64,000 nucleotides of DNA. Origin: Bacillota bacterium. GTDB taxonomy: Bacteria; Bacillota; Clostridia; Christensenellales; DTU072. Position 1 is the first letter of the stretch; every line of letters starts with the position of its first letter. Positions 24,591-34,105 of the stretch are shown in pieces. The stretch is taken from the NCBI GenBank assembly GCA_023394875.1, contig JAEXAB010000003.1, forward strand, positions 124,001-188,000, written 5' to 3'. The notes beneath the pieces are model-generated. The model ran no database searches. It had not been told where the DNA came from and saw only the letters and a list, made by a program, of their open reading frames with translations. The translations under genes were made by a program, and so were the position numbers.

Positions 24591-26045
24591 ATGGCGAAGA
24601 TTGTAAAAGAAGGCTTGACTTTTGACGACGTTCTGTTGATACCTCAACACAGTAAGGTACTCCCGAAAGATATAAAACTTTCCACCAAACTAGCAAAGGG
24701 TATTAGCTTGCAGATACCAATACTTAGCGCGGCTATGGACACCGTAACCGAATCGGCAATGGCTATAGCAATGGCTCGTGAAGGCGGGCTAGGTTTTATC
24801 CATAAAAACCTCTCAATTGACGAACAGGCAGAAATGGTAGACCGCGTAAAAAGAAGTGAAAGCGGAGTTATTACCGATCCTTTTTACCTCTCCCCCACTC
24901 ACAAAGTAAGCGACGCTTTGGCGTTAATGAAGAAGTTCCACATCAGCGGCGTACCCATAACCGAAGGCAAAAAGCTTGTGGGAATATTGACTAACCGTGA
25001 CCTAAGGTTTGAAACCAATTATGACCAACCTATCGGTAACGTAATGACCAAACATAATCTTATTGTGGGAAAGGTCGGCACAACGCTAATGGACGCACAA
25101 AAAATTCTTGGCGAACACAGAATAGAAAAACTCCCTCTTGTTGACGAAGAATTTAACCTCAAAGGTCTGATTACCATAAAAGATATAGAAAAATCCATTC
25201 AATACCCCAACGCAGCCAAAGATTCTCAAGGCAGATTATTAGTAGGCGCCGCTATCGGAGCCGGCAAGAATATGCTTGACAGAGTAAAAGCGTTGGTAGA
25301 ATCGGACGTTGATGTTATTACGTTGGATACTTCTCACGGACACAACCAAATGATAATTGACAGCGTAAGAAAAATTAAAGATATTTATCCTGATTTAGTG
25401 CTTGTTGCCGGCAACGTAGCCACAGCCGAAGCGACCAAAGCATTAATGGAGGCAGGAGCCGACGTAGTAAAGGTCGGTATCGGGCCCGGTTCTATTTGTA
25501 CCACCAGAATTGTAGCCGGTATCGGCGTACCCCAAATTACCGCCATTATGGATTGCGCGGAGGAAGCCGACAAGCACAACAAGCGTATAATAGCCGACGG
25601 CGGTATCAAGTATTCGGGCGACATAGTAAAAGCCATAGGCGCAGGAGCCAGCGCCGTCATGATAGGAAGTTTGCTTGCGGGAACCAAAGAAAGCCCCGGC
25701 GCTTTGGAAATCTACCAAGGCAGAAGCTTTAAGGTCTACCGTGGAATGGGCAGTATCTCCGCTATGGAAGCGGGCAGCAAAGACCGTTACTTCCAAGAAG
25801 AAGCCTCTAAGTTCGTACCCGAAGGCGTAGAAGGGAGAGTTCCTTACCGCGGAGCGGTGGGCGAAATTATTTATCAGATGAAAGGCGGTATCCGTTCCGG
25901 TATGGGTTACTGCGGAAAGCCCGACATAGAGTCCTTGCGCACCTCATCTGAATTTATAAAAATAACAAACGCTGCTTTAATAGAATCTCATCCACATGAT
26001 ATTTCTATTACTAAAGAAGCGCCAAACTACAGCACACAAGGCTAA
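24591..26045 (+). CDS. guaB: Inosine-5'-monophosphate dehydrogenase
   Basis: 484 residues. The TIM barrel starts MAKIVKEGLTFDDVLLIP, is interrupted by tandem CBS domains (about residues 90-200), and carries the catalytic loop GIGPGSICTTR, whose Cys forms the covalent IMP intermediate; GRVPYRGAVGEIIYQ is the mobile flap region. It oxidises IMP to XMP with NAD+, the committed step to guanine nucleotides. SD AAGGAGAGG; guaA follows after 14 bases, forming a guaBA operon. Confidence 0.97.
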   Translation: MAKIVKEGLTFDDVLLIPQHSKVLPKDIKLSTKLAKGISLQIPILSAAMDTVTESAMAIAMAREGGLGFIHKNLSIDEQAEMVDRVKRSESGVITDPFYLSPTHKVSDALALMKKFHISGVPITEGKKLVGILTNRDLRFETNYDQPIGNVMTKHNLIVGKVGTTLMDAQKILGEHRIEKLPLVDEEFNLKGLITIKDIEKSIQYPNAAKDSQGRLLVGAAIGAGKNMLDRVKALVESDVDVITLDTSHGHNQMIIDSVRKIKDIYPDLVLVAGNVATAEATKALMEAGADVVKVGIGPGSICTTRIVAGIGVPQITAIMDCAEEADKHNKRIIADGGIKYSGDIVKAIGAGASAVMIGSLLAGTKESPGALEIYQGRSFKVYRGMGSISAMEAGSKDRYFQEEASKFVPEGVEGRVPYRGAVGEIIYQMKGGIRSGMGYCGKPDIESLRTSSEFIKITNAALIESHPHDISITKEAPNYSTQG

Positions 26046-26059
26046 TAAAGGAGAACAAT

Positions 26060-27595
26060 ATGGAAAATCATCAGACAATAATTGTCTTAGACTTCGGAGG
26101 ACAATATAATCAGCTGATAGCAAGGAGAGTAAGAGATTTAGGCGTTTATACCGAACTTTTACCCTACTCAACCCCCATAGAAAAAATTAAGGAAATTAAG
26201 CCCATCGGTATCATTTTAACCGGTGGACCTAACAGCGTGTTTAGCCCTGACGCCCTTGTTTTGGATAAAGAAATCCTCAATTTAGGTATCCCGATGCTGG
26301 GTATTTGTTACGGCGCCCAACTTCTTGCCCACCTTACCGGCGGCAAAGTAGCTTCCGCAAAAACCAAGGAATACGGCAAGGTTGATATTAGTTATAAAGA
26401 AAGTAAATTATTTGACGGCATAGAAAAAAACAACGTTTGCTGGATGAGCCATACCGACTACGTTGCTAATTTAAGCGAAGATTTTACCATTCTTGCCACC
26501 ACGCAAAGCTGTCCTATTGCCGCATATGGTAGTGACGCAAAAGGTATTTTCGGCGTGCAGTTCCACCCCGAAGTCGTCCATACGGTAGACGGCATAAAGA
26601 TGTTAAGGAACTTTTTATATATTATCTGCAAAGCCAAAGGCGATTGGACTATTAGCGGTTACGTAAAAAATATGGTAGCAAGCCTCAAGGCAAAAATCGG
26701 CGATAAAAAAGTTCTCTGCGCTATGAGCGGAGGGGTTGACAGCGCTGTTGCCGCAACTTTGATTCACAAAGCGGTAGGCAATCAGTTAACCTGCGTTTTT
26801 GTCGACCATGGTCTACTTAGAAAATACGAAGCCGAACAGGTTATGAAAGTCTTTGCCGGAGATTTGAAAATGAATCTTATTAAAATCGACGCGTCCGAAA
26901 GATTTTTATCCAAACTTGCCAACATAACCGAACCCGAAAGAAAGCGTAAAATAATCGGTGAGGAGTTTATCAGAGTATTCGAAGATTTTGCCAAAAATTT
27001 AGGTAAAGTGGACTTTTTGGTTCAAGGCACCATTTATCCCGACGTTGTTGAAAGCGGTTTTGGCAATGCTGCGCTTATTAAGTCCCACCACAATGTAGGC
27101 GGACTGCCTTCGGTTATTGACTTTAAGGAAATAATAGAACCGTTACGCGACCTATTCAAAGACGAAGTAAGAAAGGTAGGTTTTGAACTGGGTTTAGACG
27201 AAGAAATAGTTATGCGCCAACCCTTCCCCGGCCCAGGGTTAGCAATAAGAGTAATCGGCGATATTACCAAAGAAAAGTTGGATATTTTGCGCGATGCCGA
27301 CTATATCATGCGTGAAGAAATAGCTATTAATAAACTTAATAAAGAAATCTGGCAGTATTTTGCGGTATTGACCAATATGCGTAGCGTAGGCGTTATGGGA
27401 GATATGAGAACCTACGATTATGCCATAGCCTTACGCGCGGTAACCAGTATCGACGCTATGACGGCTGACTTTGCCCATATCCCCTACCCTGTACTTGCCA
27501 AAATCAGCAACCGAATTGTAAACGAAGTGAACGGAGTTAACCGCGTGCTGTACGATATAACCAGCAAGCCCCCCGCCACCATAGAATTGGAATAA
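26060..27595 (+). CDS. guaA: GMP synthase (glutamine-hydrolysing)
   Basis: 511 residues. The N-terminal class I glutamine amidotransferase has GICYGAQLLAH (nucleophile Cys about residue 85) and FHPEV; the ATP pyrophosphatase domain has the P-loop SGGVDSAVAA (about 220); the C-terminal dimerisation domain ends DITSKPPATIELE, the usual GuaA end. It aminates XMP to GMP. SD AAAGGAGAA is 14 bases after guaB. No near terminator follows the stop; the first strong one is at 27763, after a weak hairpin at about 27676. Confidence 0.97.
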   Translation: MENHQTIIVLDFGGQYNQLIARRVRDLGVYTELLPYSTPIEKIKEIKPIGIILTGGPNSVFSPDALVLDKEILNLGIPMLGICYGAQLLAHLTGGKVASAKTKEYGKVDISYKESKLFDGIEKNNVCWMSHTDYVANLSEDFTILATTQSCPIAAYGSDAKGIFGVQFHPEVVHTVDGIKMLRNFLYIICKAKGDWTISGYVKNMVASLKAKIGDKKVLCAMSGGVDSAVAATLIHKAVGNQLTCVFVDHGLLRKYEAEQVMKVFAGDLKMNLIKIDASERFLSKLANITEPERKRKIIGEEFIRVFEDFAKNLGKVDFLVQGTIYPDVVESGFGNAALIKSHHNVGGLPSVIDFKEIIEPLRDLFKDEVRKVGFELGLDEEIVMRQPFPGPGLAIRVIGDITKEKLDILRDADYIMREEIAINKLNKEIWQYFAVLTNMRSVGVMGDMRTYDYAIALRAVTSIDAMTADFAHIPYPVLAKISNRIVNEVNGVNRVLYDITSKPPATIELE

Positions 27596-27762
27596 TTTTC
27601 CGATACAGTTAGTATTAACGCTTAATATTCGTTTAAGAGTGTTGGGTTAATATCAATATATACCCTAGAAAAAAGCCTAAATATAGGCGTAAAATACCAA
27701 AGTTATTAAGAAACAAAAGAAATACGGCGGTATTTTAGATAAAAAAACAAGATACATAAGAA
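27596..27762. other. Intergenic region after guaA with two weak hairpins
   Basis: Contains GCCTA-AATA-TAGGC (27676-27689) and AATAC-GGCG-GTATT (27721-27734). No ORF, promoter pair or known RNA motif was recognised. Confidence 0.4.
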
Positions 27763-27798
27763 AACGGCGGAGCTTTTTGCTCCGCCGTTGTTTTTTTT
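27763..27798. terminator. Strong bidirectional terminator between guaA and serA
   Basis: 11-bp perfect stem AACGGCGGAGC/GCTCCGCCGTT, T5 loop, then GT8 on the plus strand and TTTTCTT on the minus strand. Confidence 0.9.
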
Positions 27799-27807
27799 GT
27801 TGATTTT

Positions 27808-28908
27808 TTATAACGTTCTTACTTTAATAATATTTTGACAGTCGGGTATGGTTATTGCTTCCTCGCTGTCGATTATGGCGTAGCCGAAATTTCCTTTCTT
27901 GGCAATTTTCTTATCGCCTGCGATTTTGTCGATTGCTTCGCAACCTGTCTTAAACAAAATGCAAGTACGGATTTTGCCGTTTCTGTCTTTAGAAAGATTG
28001 GGATAATTTACGCTGTTTACTATATTTCCGTTTTCGATATAGTCTACAAGTTCGTTAGCTGCCATTATTGCGCAGTTGTCTTCGGCTTCTTCGGTAGATG
28101 CTCCCAAGTGAGGTATTACTATGATATTATCGCTGTTAATAGTGTTCTCATCGGGGAAGTCAACAACGTATTTATAAACTTTTTTGCTTGCGATAGCGGC
28201 TTTAAGGTCGGTTATATTAACCAAATCCGCTCTGCTCATGTTTATAATAATGACTTCGTCCTTCATTTTTTCCAAAGTATCAGCGTTAATCATATTCTTA
28301 GTGGAATCAAGCAAAGGTACGTGGATAGTAATAATATTACTTCTTTGATAGATTGTGTCAAGGTCAACCAATTCTACCTTTTTGTTTAATTTTGCCTTGT
28401 TGCTTTCGGTAATATAAGGGTCGTAACCTATTACTTTTAGTCCTAATTCTATGCTGGCATTAGCTACCAACACGCCTATTGCTCCAAGTCCGATAACGCC
28501 TAAGGTCTTGCCGAAAATTTCGTGTCCGCCAAAGCATCCTTTGCCTTTTTCAGTAGTCTTAGCTACGTCGCAAGTAAGAGTATTTACCCACTTGTTGCCG
28601 CTTATTATATCGCGCGAAGCAATCAGCATTCCACACAAAACCAACTCTTTAACGGCGTTGGCGTTAGCTCCGGGGGTGTTAAACACTACTACGCCCTTCT
28701 CTGCCATTTTTTCTATGGGAATATTATTAACTCCCGCCCCCGCTCTGCCTATGGCAACTAGTTTGTCTTTAACTTCGTATTCTGCCATATTGAAGCTTCT
28801 AAGAATAATACCGTCGGGGTTTTCTTCGTTATCGCTACAAATATAATTTTTATCAAAAATATCGTTTATTACGGGGCTTATTTTATTAAGCATCAAAATT
28901 TTATACAT
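27808..28908 (-). CDS. serA: D-3-phosphoglycerate dehydrogenase
   Basis: 366 residues, shorter than E. coli SerA. The NAD-binding Rossmann motif is GVIGLGAIG (about residues 138-146); the catalytic Arg lies in NMSRADLVN and the catalytic His in IPHLGAST. A reduced ACT-like end (about 310-366) replaces the full regulatory domain. It oxidises 3-phosphoglycerate to phosphohydroxypyruvate, the first step of serine synthesis. It lies two bases after serC and shares its promoter; serB is not present. glyA at 57.9 kb uses the serine made here. Confidence 0.9.
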   Translation of the reverse strand: MYKILMLNKISPVINDIFDKNYICSDNEENPDGIILRSFNMAEYEVKDKLVAIGRAGAGVNNIPIEKMAEKGVVVFNTPGANANAVKELVLCGMLIASRDIISGNKWVNTLTCDVAKTTEKGKGCFGGHEIFGKTLGVIGLGAIGVLVANASIELGLKVIGYDPYITESNKAKLNKKVELVDLDTIYQRSNIITIHVPLLDSTKNMINADTLEKMKDEVIIINMSRADLVNITDLKAAIASKKVYKYVVDFPDENTINSDNIIVIPHLGASTEEAEDNCAIMAANELVDYIENGNIVNSVNYPNLSKDRNGKIRTCILFKTGCEAIDKIAGDKKIAKKGNFGYAIIDSEEAITIPDCQNIIKVRTL

Positions 28909-28910
28909 TA

Positions 28911-29981
28911 TTACAGATTCTCCATTTCAAATTTCTTCATAAAGTTAACAAGCGTTTCCACACCTTCCACTGGCATTGCGTTATAAATGCTTGCTCTCAT
29001 ACCGCCGACAAGCTTGTGTCCTTTTAGGGTAACTAATCCGTTTGCTGCCGCTTCTTTAATAAACTTAGCGTCTGTGTCAGCATTGCCTGTAACAAAAGGC
29101 ACGTTCATGATACTGCGGTCGGCTTTGTTAACGTAGTTCTTAAACAGCTTGCTGTTATCGATAAAATCATAAAGAAGGTTAGCCTTGTATTCATTCTGCT
29201 TTTGAATAGCCGCTATACCGCCTAAAGATTTCAACCAACGGAAAGTAAGCATAGCCATATAAATAGAGAAAGTAGGCGGGGTGTTATAAAGGCTGTCATT
29301 TTCGGCTTGGGTGCTGTATTTTAACATCGTCGGGCAAATAGCCATAGGATTGTTTATTATATCCTTTTTGACGATTACAACGGTTAAACCGGCAGGTCCG
29401 ATATTCTTCTGCGCGCCTGCATAAATAAGATTATATTTATTAACGTCCATTACTTCGCTCATAATATTGCTGCTCATGTCGGCTACAAGATTTTTAACAG
29501 GGGGCAACTTTGTATAACGTGTTCCGAAAATGGTGTTGTTGGTGGTGATATGTACGTAGTCGGTATCTTCTCTGTAGTTAAGCTTGTCTACGTCGGGGAT
29601 ATAGGTGTAATTTGCATCTTTTGAGTTAGCCAAACAAGCGATATCGCCGTATTTTTGAGCTTCTTTATATGCTTTACTTGCAAAATTGCCGGTAACTATA
29701 TAATCAGCCTTGCCTTTTACCAAAAGATTGAGCGGTACAGCTTCAAACTGCATACTTGCGCCGCCTTGAACGAACAATACGTGGTAATCGTCACTAATGT
29801 TCATAAGTTCTCTTATCAAGGATATAGCTTCTTGATGGATTTCTTCGTACCATTTACTGCGGTGGCTCATTTCCACAACGCTCATTCCGCTGCCTTTGTA
29901 GTCCATAAAGTCTCTCTGAACCGACAATTTGGCTTCTTCGGGCAACATAGAAGGTCCTGCACTAAAATTGAAAACTTTCAT
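28911..29981 (-). CDS. serC: Phosphoserine aminotransferase
   Basis: 356 residues, the family norm. The start MKVFNFSAGPSMLPEE and the motif LFVQGGASMQFEAVP are diagnostic; the PLP lysine is in YAGAQKNIGPAG, and GGMRASIYNAMP near the C-terminus binds the substrate phosphate. A class V aminotransferase converting phosphohydroxypyruvate to phosphoserine. It is the first gene of serCA, with its own promoter overlapping the dus 3' end and SD AAAGGAG. Confidence 0.96.
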   Translation of the reverse strand: MKVFNFSAGPSMLPEEAKLSVQRDFMDYKGSGMSVVEMSHRSKWYEEIHQEAISLIRELMNISDDYHVLFVQGGASMQFEAVPLNLLVKGKADYIVTGNFASKAYKEAQKYGDIACLANSKDANYTYIPDVDKLNYREDTDYVHITTNNTIFGTRYTKLPPVKNLVADMSSNIMSEVMDVNKYNLIYAGAQKNIGPAGLTVVIVKKDIINNPMAICPTMLKYSTQAENDSLYNTPPTFSIYMAMLTFRWLKSLGGIAAIQKQNEYKANLLYDFIDNSKLFKNYVNKADRSIMNVPFVTGNADTDAKFIKEAAANGLVTLKGHKLVGGMRASIYNAMPVEGVETLVNFMKKFEMENL

Positions 29982-30019
29982 AAAACGCTCCTTTGCAAAT
30001 TGTTATAAATGTTGCTGTA

Positions 30020-30048
30020 ATTATACAACTATTCTATCATCAAGTCAA
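30020..30048 (-). promoter_or_regulatory. Sigma-A promoter of serCA, overlapping the dus 3' end
   Basis: On the minus strand, TTGACT (30048-30043), 17-bp spacer, TATAAT (30025-30020). The -35 box lies inside the last codons of dus. Confidence 0.8.
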
Positions 30049-30946
30049 TGAATGTGACTAACTCGCTAAGCGAATTCGCCCTGAAAACATTTTCTTTTAT
30101 GGCTTTGGAATTATTTTTGCCTTTGAGATAATATGCAATATGCTTTTTCATATTGTTTGCCACTACGTTTTCGGGCAGAAAGCTCAAAGTTTCTATGTGT
30201 TTTTTTATGGCTTCCTTAATCGAAAAATTATAATCTAGGTTATGTAATTCGGCAAAAATATAAGGTCTCCCTATTGCTCCCCTGCCTATCATAACGTAAT
30301 CAACGCCCGTTTCTTTCATTCTTTTGTAGCTTTCTTTATCAATAACGTCGCCGTTGCCGCATACAGGGATACTAGTTTCGCTTTTTACTCTGGCAATAAT
30401 ATCGTAGTTAACTTTGCCTGTATAGAACATTTCTCTGGTTCTGCCGTGGATGGTAACCATATCGGCGCCCCCTTCCTGAATTGCCAAAGCCGTTTCCACA
30501 GCGTTTTCGTAGCCGTCATAAAAGCCGGAACGGATTTTTATGGTAATTTTTCTACCCGCCGCCTCTTTTTTTAGTGTTTTTACTATATCGTAAATCAAAG
30601 TGGGGTTCTTCAAAAGCGCGCTGCCCTCTCCGTTTTTAACTACTTTGGGAACGGGACAACCCATATTAAAGTCAACTACCGGGAATTTCTTAATAACATC
30701 ATAATTCATAACTTCGGCGATAATATTAGGTTCGCTCCCAAAAAGCTGCACTCCCGTATACTTCTCCCCTTGACCTAAAGTAAGCAAATCGGCGGTGTTT
30801 TCGTTTTTGTAATAAAGCCCCTTTGCGCTTACCATTTCGGTGTAGCAAAGTCCTGCGCCATATTCAAAACAAAGAGTTCTCATGCCGCTGTCGCTGTAAC
30901 CCGCTATCGGAGCCAATATTAGATCGCTACCGTTATAAGTTATCAT
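30029..30946 (-). CDS. dus: tRNA-dihydrouridine synthase
   Basis: 305 residues. An FMN TIM barrel: LAPIAGYSDSGMRTL at the start, DFNMGCPVPKVVKNGEGSAL with the catalytic Cys of the Dus family, IKIRSGFYDG, TIHGRTREMFYTG, and GNGDV then MIGRGAIGRPYIF binding the FMN phosphate. A C-terminal helical tRNA-binding region follows. It reduces uridines in tRNA D-loops with NAD(P)H. It overlaps mazG by 14 bases. Which uridine it modifies cannot be told. Confidence 0.94.
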   Translation of the reverse strand: MITYNGSDLILAPIAGYSDSGMRTLCFEYGAGLCYTEMVSAKGLYYKNENTADLLTLGQGEKYTGVQLFGSEPNIIAEVMNYDVIKKFPVVDFNMGCPVPKVVKNGEGSALLKNPTLIYDIVKTLKKEAAGRKITIKIRSGFYDGYENAVETALAIQEGGADMVTIHGRTREMFYTGKVNYDIIARVKSETSIPVCGNGDVIDKESYKRMKETGVDYVMIGRGAIGRPYIFAELHNLDYNFSIKEAIKKHIETLSFLPENVVANNMKKHIAYYLKGKNNSKAIKENVFRANSLSELVTFIDLMIE

Positions 30947-31946
30947 TCTTTTCTAATACTTTTGCCTCTTTATAAAATTTTTCCAATATATCTAAAGGTA
31001 AATCCTCTATCTTTTTACCCATACTTTCCACTTGATAAACAACGTATAAAAAACGCTTGATAAACCTATTAGTAGTGCCGTTTAACGCCACTTCGGGGTC
31101 GATATCGCACATTCTTAGGATATTAACTACACTAAAGAGTATATCTCCGCCCTCTTTTTCTTTCTCCAAGTCGGATGCCGCCAAAAATTCTCCTATCTCT
31201 TCATAAAGTTTATCGATAGCATCAGTTACGTTTGGGTGGTCAAAACCTGTTTTTTTGATGTATTTTTGCACCTTATTTGCTCTCATAAGAGCATTAAAAG
31301 TAACCGGTATTGAGTCAAGTTTGTCGTTAATTGAGGCTTGTTTTTTTTCTTTGGCTTTGGCGTTTTCCCAAAACTTTAAGGCTTCTTCGGCATTCGTTGC
31401 CTTGTCCTTGCCGAAAATATGGGTATGGCGGGAAATAAGCTTTTCGCAAAGATTGCTTATAGAATCGTTTACCGAAAACATCTCTTTTTCTTGGCACATT
31501 GCCGCCGTGAAAGCACCCTGCAAAATTACGTCACCGCATTCTTCGCAGATTTTTTCTTTGTCGTTTAGGTCAATTGCTTCGGTAAGTTCGTAAGCTTCTT
31601 CTATTATATTTTTCCTGATAGTGCTGATAGTTTGGGCGCGATCCCAGGGACAGCCGTCATCGTCACGCAGGCGGAAAATTATTTCCACCAAATCCCCGAA
31701 AGTAAACTTAGTCTTTTCAAAGATGTTTCTTTCTTTTATAATTATGTAATTATCGCCCTTTTTTATTTCCCTCTCCCCAAAAATATCGCTGATTTTTTGG
31801 TAGGTTTTTTCTTCCTCAAAAACGTTATATATAACTAACGGTATGGACGTATTGAAAGTGTTTTGCGCCCTTTGTAAAAAAACTTTACCTTCCATCAAGG
31901 TAAAATTCTGTAAGTAACTTATTTTCTTTAATAACGCTTCATTCAT
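30933..31946 (-). CDS. mazG: MazG nucleotide pyrophosphohydrolase with unusual N-terminal extension
   Basis: 337 residues. Two MazG modules are present: the first with CPWDRAQTISTIRKNIIEEAYEL and ECGDVILQ (about 105-180), the second, more diverged, with EEIGEFLAA and KEGGDILFSVVN (about 245-290). MazG hydrolyses non-canonical or alarmone nucleoside triphosphates to monophosphates. The N-terminal about 90 residues are not MazG; they may be a remnant of the tetrapyrrole-methylase half of the YabN-type fusion found at this position in Bacillus (spoVT-spoVB-yabN). It overlaps spoVB by 4 bases and dus by 14. Confidence 0.9.
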   Translation of the reverse strand: MNEALLKKISYLQNFTLMEGKVFLQRAQNTFNTSIPLVIYNVFEEEKTYQKISDIFGEREIKKGDNYIIIKERNIFEKTKFTFGDLVEIIFRLRDDDGCPWDRAQTISTIRKNIIEEAYELTEAIDLNDKEKICEECGDVILQGAFTAAMCQEKEMFSVNDSISNLCEKLISRHTHIFGKDKATNAEEALKFWENAKAKEKKQASINDKLDSIPVTFNALMRANKVQKYIKKTGFDHPNVTDAIDKLYEEIGEFLAASDLEKEKEGGDILFSVVNILRMCDIDPEVALNGTTNRFIKRFLYVVYQVESMGKKIEDLPLDILEKFYKEAKVLEKNDNL

Positions 31947-33508
31947 CTTTCCGCTCCGTTAATTTTGCTGTCCAAAATCAGTAAAAACCGTCCAAAAGGC
32001 ATACTTTTTAGTTCTTCGCGGGAAAACACCCGCAAAACAAACAATCCTACCGCATAAACTACCATACTTACTACCGTAACGATAATTACAGCGGTTCGTG
32101 ATGACTGTAATTTGTCACTCATCAAAATGACCAGTCCCATTATAACACCGCAAAGGGTAATCAAGCTAGCGTTTTTGAGTAAATCATCGCTTTTGCGGAT
32201 ATAATTAAAGAAATAAATAAGGATAATAACCCCGGCTAAAATATACGATGACGCCTGACTGATTACCGCTCCTATTATACCGACGGACGGCACCAAAATT
32301 AGGCTCAGAACGGTTTTTATTATTACGCAAATAGCCATTATGACTAGCGGAACGTAGGTTTTATTGAGCCCTTGAAGCATCGCAGAATATATCTGAAACA
32401 GACTTAGCCCTAGTACGCTTACCGCGCTAATTTGTAAAAGTTTGCTGCCTAAAATAATTTTTTCGGCGCCTAAATTAGGAAACAACAACCCAATAATACC
32501 CCTAGACATAAATATGAAGATAAACACGAACGGCACACCTAGAATAAAGGTTAGTTTAGTAGCAGTTGTGCATTTATCCATAATAAAATCAACATCATGC
32601 TTTTCCCTGCCCTCCACCATTTGGGGAGTTATGGCAATACCAAGGGTAATACAAACCATTATAGGAAGGTTAATCAGAGGGGTAACCGCTCCGCTCCAAA
32701 CGCCGTAATTTGCCGTTGCGCTTTCCAAACTCTCTCCCCCAAGTTTTAATAAATTAACTAATAACACAGAATCGATAAACTGCGAAATTGGTAAAATCAT
32801 TCCGCAGGCAATGAGTGGTAAGGCAAGGCGGGTAAGTTCTTTTATAGTCGGTTTTTCTTCTTTGAGGGAAACTCTTATTAATCTTTTATCTTTAATAAAG
32901 AACATAGTAACCAAAATAACCAAGGTTACAAGTTCGCTTGCCACAACTCCTATTAACGCCCCTGACACTGCGTAGCTTATGCCGTAAGGGAGCAAAAGCT
33001 TGGTTAAGGTTATTCCAACACCTAATTTTACTATCCCTTCGGTAATCTGACTAAGAGAAGTCGGAACCATATTTTTATGCCCCATAAACCAACCGCGAAA
33101 GACCGAAATTACCGTAACGATTAATACTGCAGGGCTAATGGCAAGATAGCCGATAAACGCCGTTTTTGACTGCAAAAGGGAAAGTGGATAAGCAAGGGCT
33201 ATTAGTAATAAAGACCCCGCAAGCCCGATAAAAACGCAAAGTTTTAGGGCAACGGTGAGGACTTTTCTTGCTTTTTCTTCATCGTTTTGAGCAATATACT
33301 TGCTGACTTCAATGGAAACAGCGGTGGGCATAGCACCGCTTGATAGGGTAAGCAGCAAAGCAAAAACAGGGTAAACAAACTGATAAATACCCATTCCCTC
33401 TGCGCCAATTATGTTTGCCAGAGGTATGCGGTACACCGCGCCCAGTACCTTCGCTAAAATTACGCTGGCGGCAAGAATACCCGCGCCGGCAAGAAAGGAT
33501 TTACGCAA
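31943..33508 (-). CDS. spoVB: SpoVB/MurJ-like lipid-linked precursor flippase (MOP family)
   Basis: 521 residues, about 14 membrane helices. AKVLGAVYRIPLANIIGAEG followed by GIYQFVYPVFALLLTLSSG is typical of SpoVB. MOP-family members move lipid-linked oligosaccharide or peptidoglycan precursors to the outer face of the membrane; SpoVB acts in the spore cortex in Bacillus. The start appears to be TTG at 33508 with no clear SD; an in-frame stop lies four codons upstream. It lies 19 bases after spoVT and overlaps mazG, the same order as in Bacillus. Confidence 0.87.
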   Translation of the reverse strand: MRKSFLAGAGILAASVILAKVLGAVYRIPLANIIGAEGMGIYQFVYPVFALLLTLSSGAMPTAVSIEVSKYIAQNDEEKARKVLTVALKLCVFIGLAGSLLLIALAYPLSLLQSKTAFIGYLAISPAVLIVTVISVFRGWFMGHKNMVPTSLSQITEGIVKLGVGITLTKLLLPYGISYAVSGALIGVVASELVTLVILVTMFFIKDKRLIRVSLKEEKPTIKELTRLALPLIACGMILPISQFIDSVLLVNLLKLGGESLESATANYGVWSGAVTPLINLPIMVCITLGIAITPQMVEGREKHDVDFIMDKCTTATKLTFILGVPFVFIFIFMSRGIIGLLFPNLGAEKIILGSKLLQISAVSVLGLSLFQIYSAMLQGLNKTYVPLVIMAICVIIKTVLSLILVPSVGIIGAVISQASSYILAGVIILIYFFNYIRKSDDLLKNASLITLCGVIMGLVILMSDKLQSSRTAVIIVTVVSMVVYAVGLFVLRVFSREELKSMPFGRFLLILDSKINGAER

Positions 33509-33527
33509 AATTAAAAATTAAAAGCTT

Positions 33528-34055
33528 TTACAGCTGTTTACTTAAAAAACCGGCGCCCACTTCGGCAATTTTTACCGCGGCGTCGCCTGTGCCTAAACCG
33601 TTCTTATCTACAAGTATAAAACCGCCCAAAACGTCGCCGTTATAAATAATGGGCGATATTGCCATATCCTTGTAGCTTATTCCTTCGTTAGCCAAAGAAA
33701 AAAGTTCGTTAGTTTTTAGATAAGCAACTTTTCTGCTGTTCATAAAATTTTCCAGCGCCTTGCTTATTTTTTTGTTGAGGTATATGCTTTTGTCGGTGGA
33801 GCAGGCAATAAAACTTTCGTTGTCGCAAATAAGGCAGTTATGCCCTAAGGTTTTATAAATAACGTCGGCTATCTCTTGACTAAATTCGCTCAAGGCCTTA
33901 ACCGCAGAATATTTTTTCAAAATCAAAGTATCTTCGGGAGCAACAAAAACTTCCATTTCTTCTCCCTCTTTTATGTGCATCGTTCGTCTGAGCTCTTTGG
34001 GTATTACCACTCTGCCCAGTTCGTCTATTCTTCTCACTATACCCGTCGTTTTCAT
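33528..34055 (-). CDS. spoVT: Stage V sporulation regulator SpoVT (AbrB-type)
   Basis: 175 residues from the ATG at 34055, preferred over that at 34067 because GGAGG lies five bases before it. The N-terminal swapped-hairpin DNA-binding domain reads GIVRRIDELGRVVIPKELRR; a GAF-like domain fills about residues 55-175. SpoVT tunes forespore sigma-G genes in Bacillus, and its presence suggests a sporulation history. A short inverted repeat CCATA-TCGG-TATGG (34064-34077) abuts the SD and might be an operator or hairpin affecting translation. Confidence 0.9.
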   Translation of the reverse strand: MKTTGIVRRIDELGRVVIPKELRRTMHIKEGEEMEVFVAPEDTLILKKYSAVKALSEFSQEIADVIYKTLGHNCLICDNESFIACSTDKSIYLNKKISKALENFMNSRKVAYLKTNELFSLANEGISYKDMAISPIIYNGDVLGGFILVDKNGLGTGDAAVKIAEVGAGFLSKQL

Positions 34056-34105
34056 AAATTCCTCCATACCGATATGGTGTGAAGATACCGAAGAATTATT
34101 CTAAA

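Noticed and set aside
27835..28389. 184-residue plus-strand ORF over serA
   Set aside because: Lies wholly inside a well-conserved serA on the other strand; Cys/Phe/Tyr-rich shadow.
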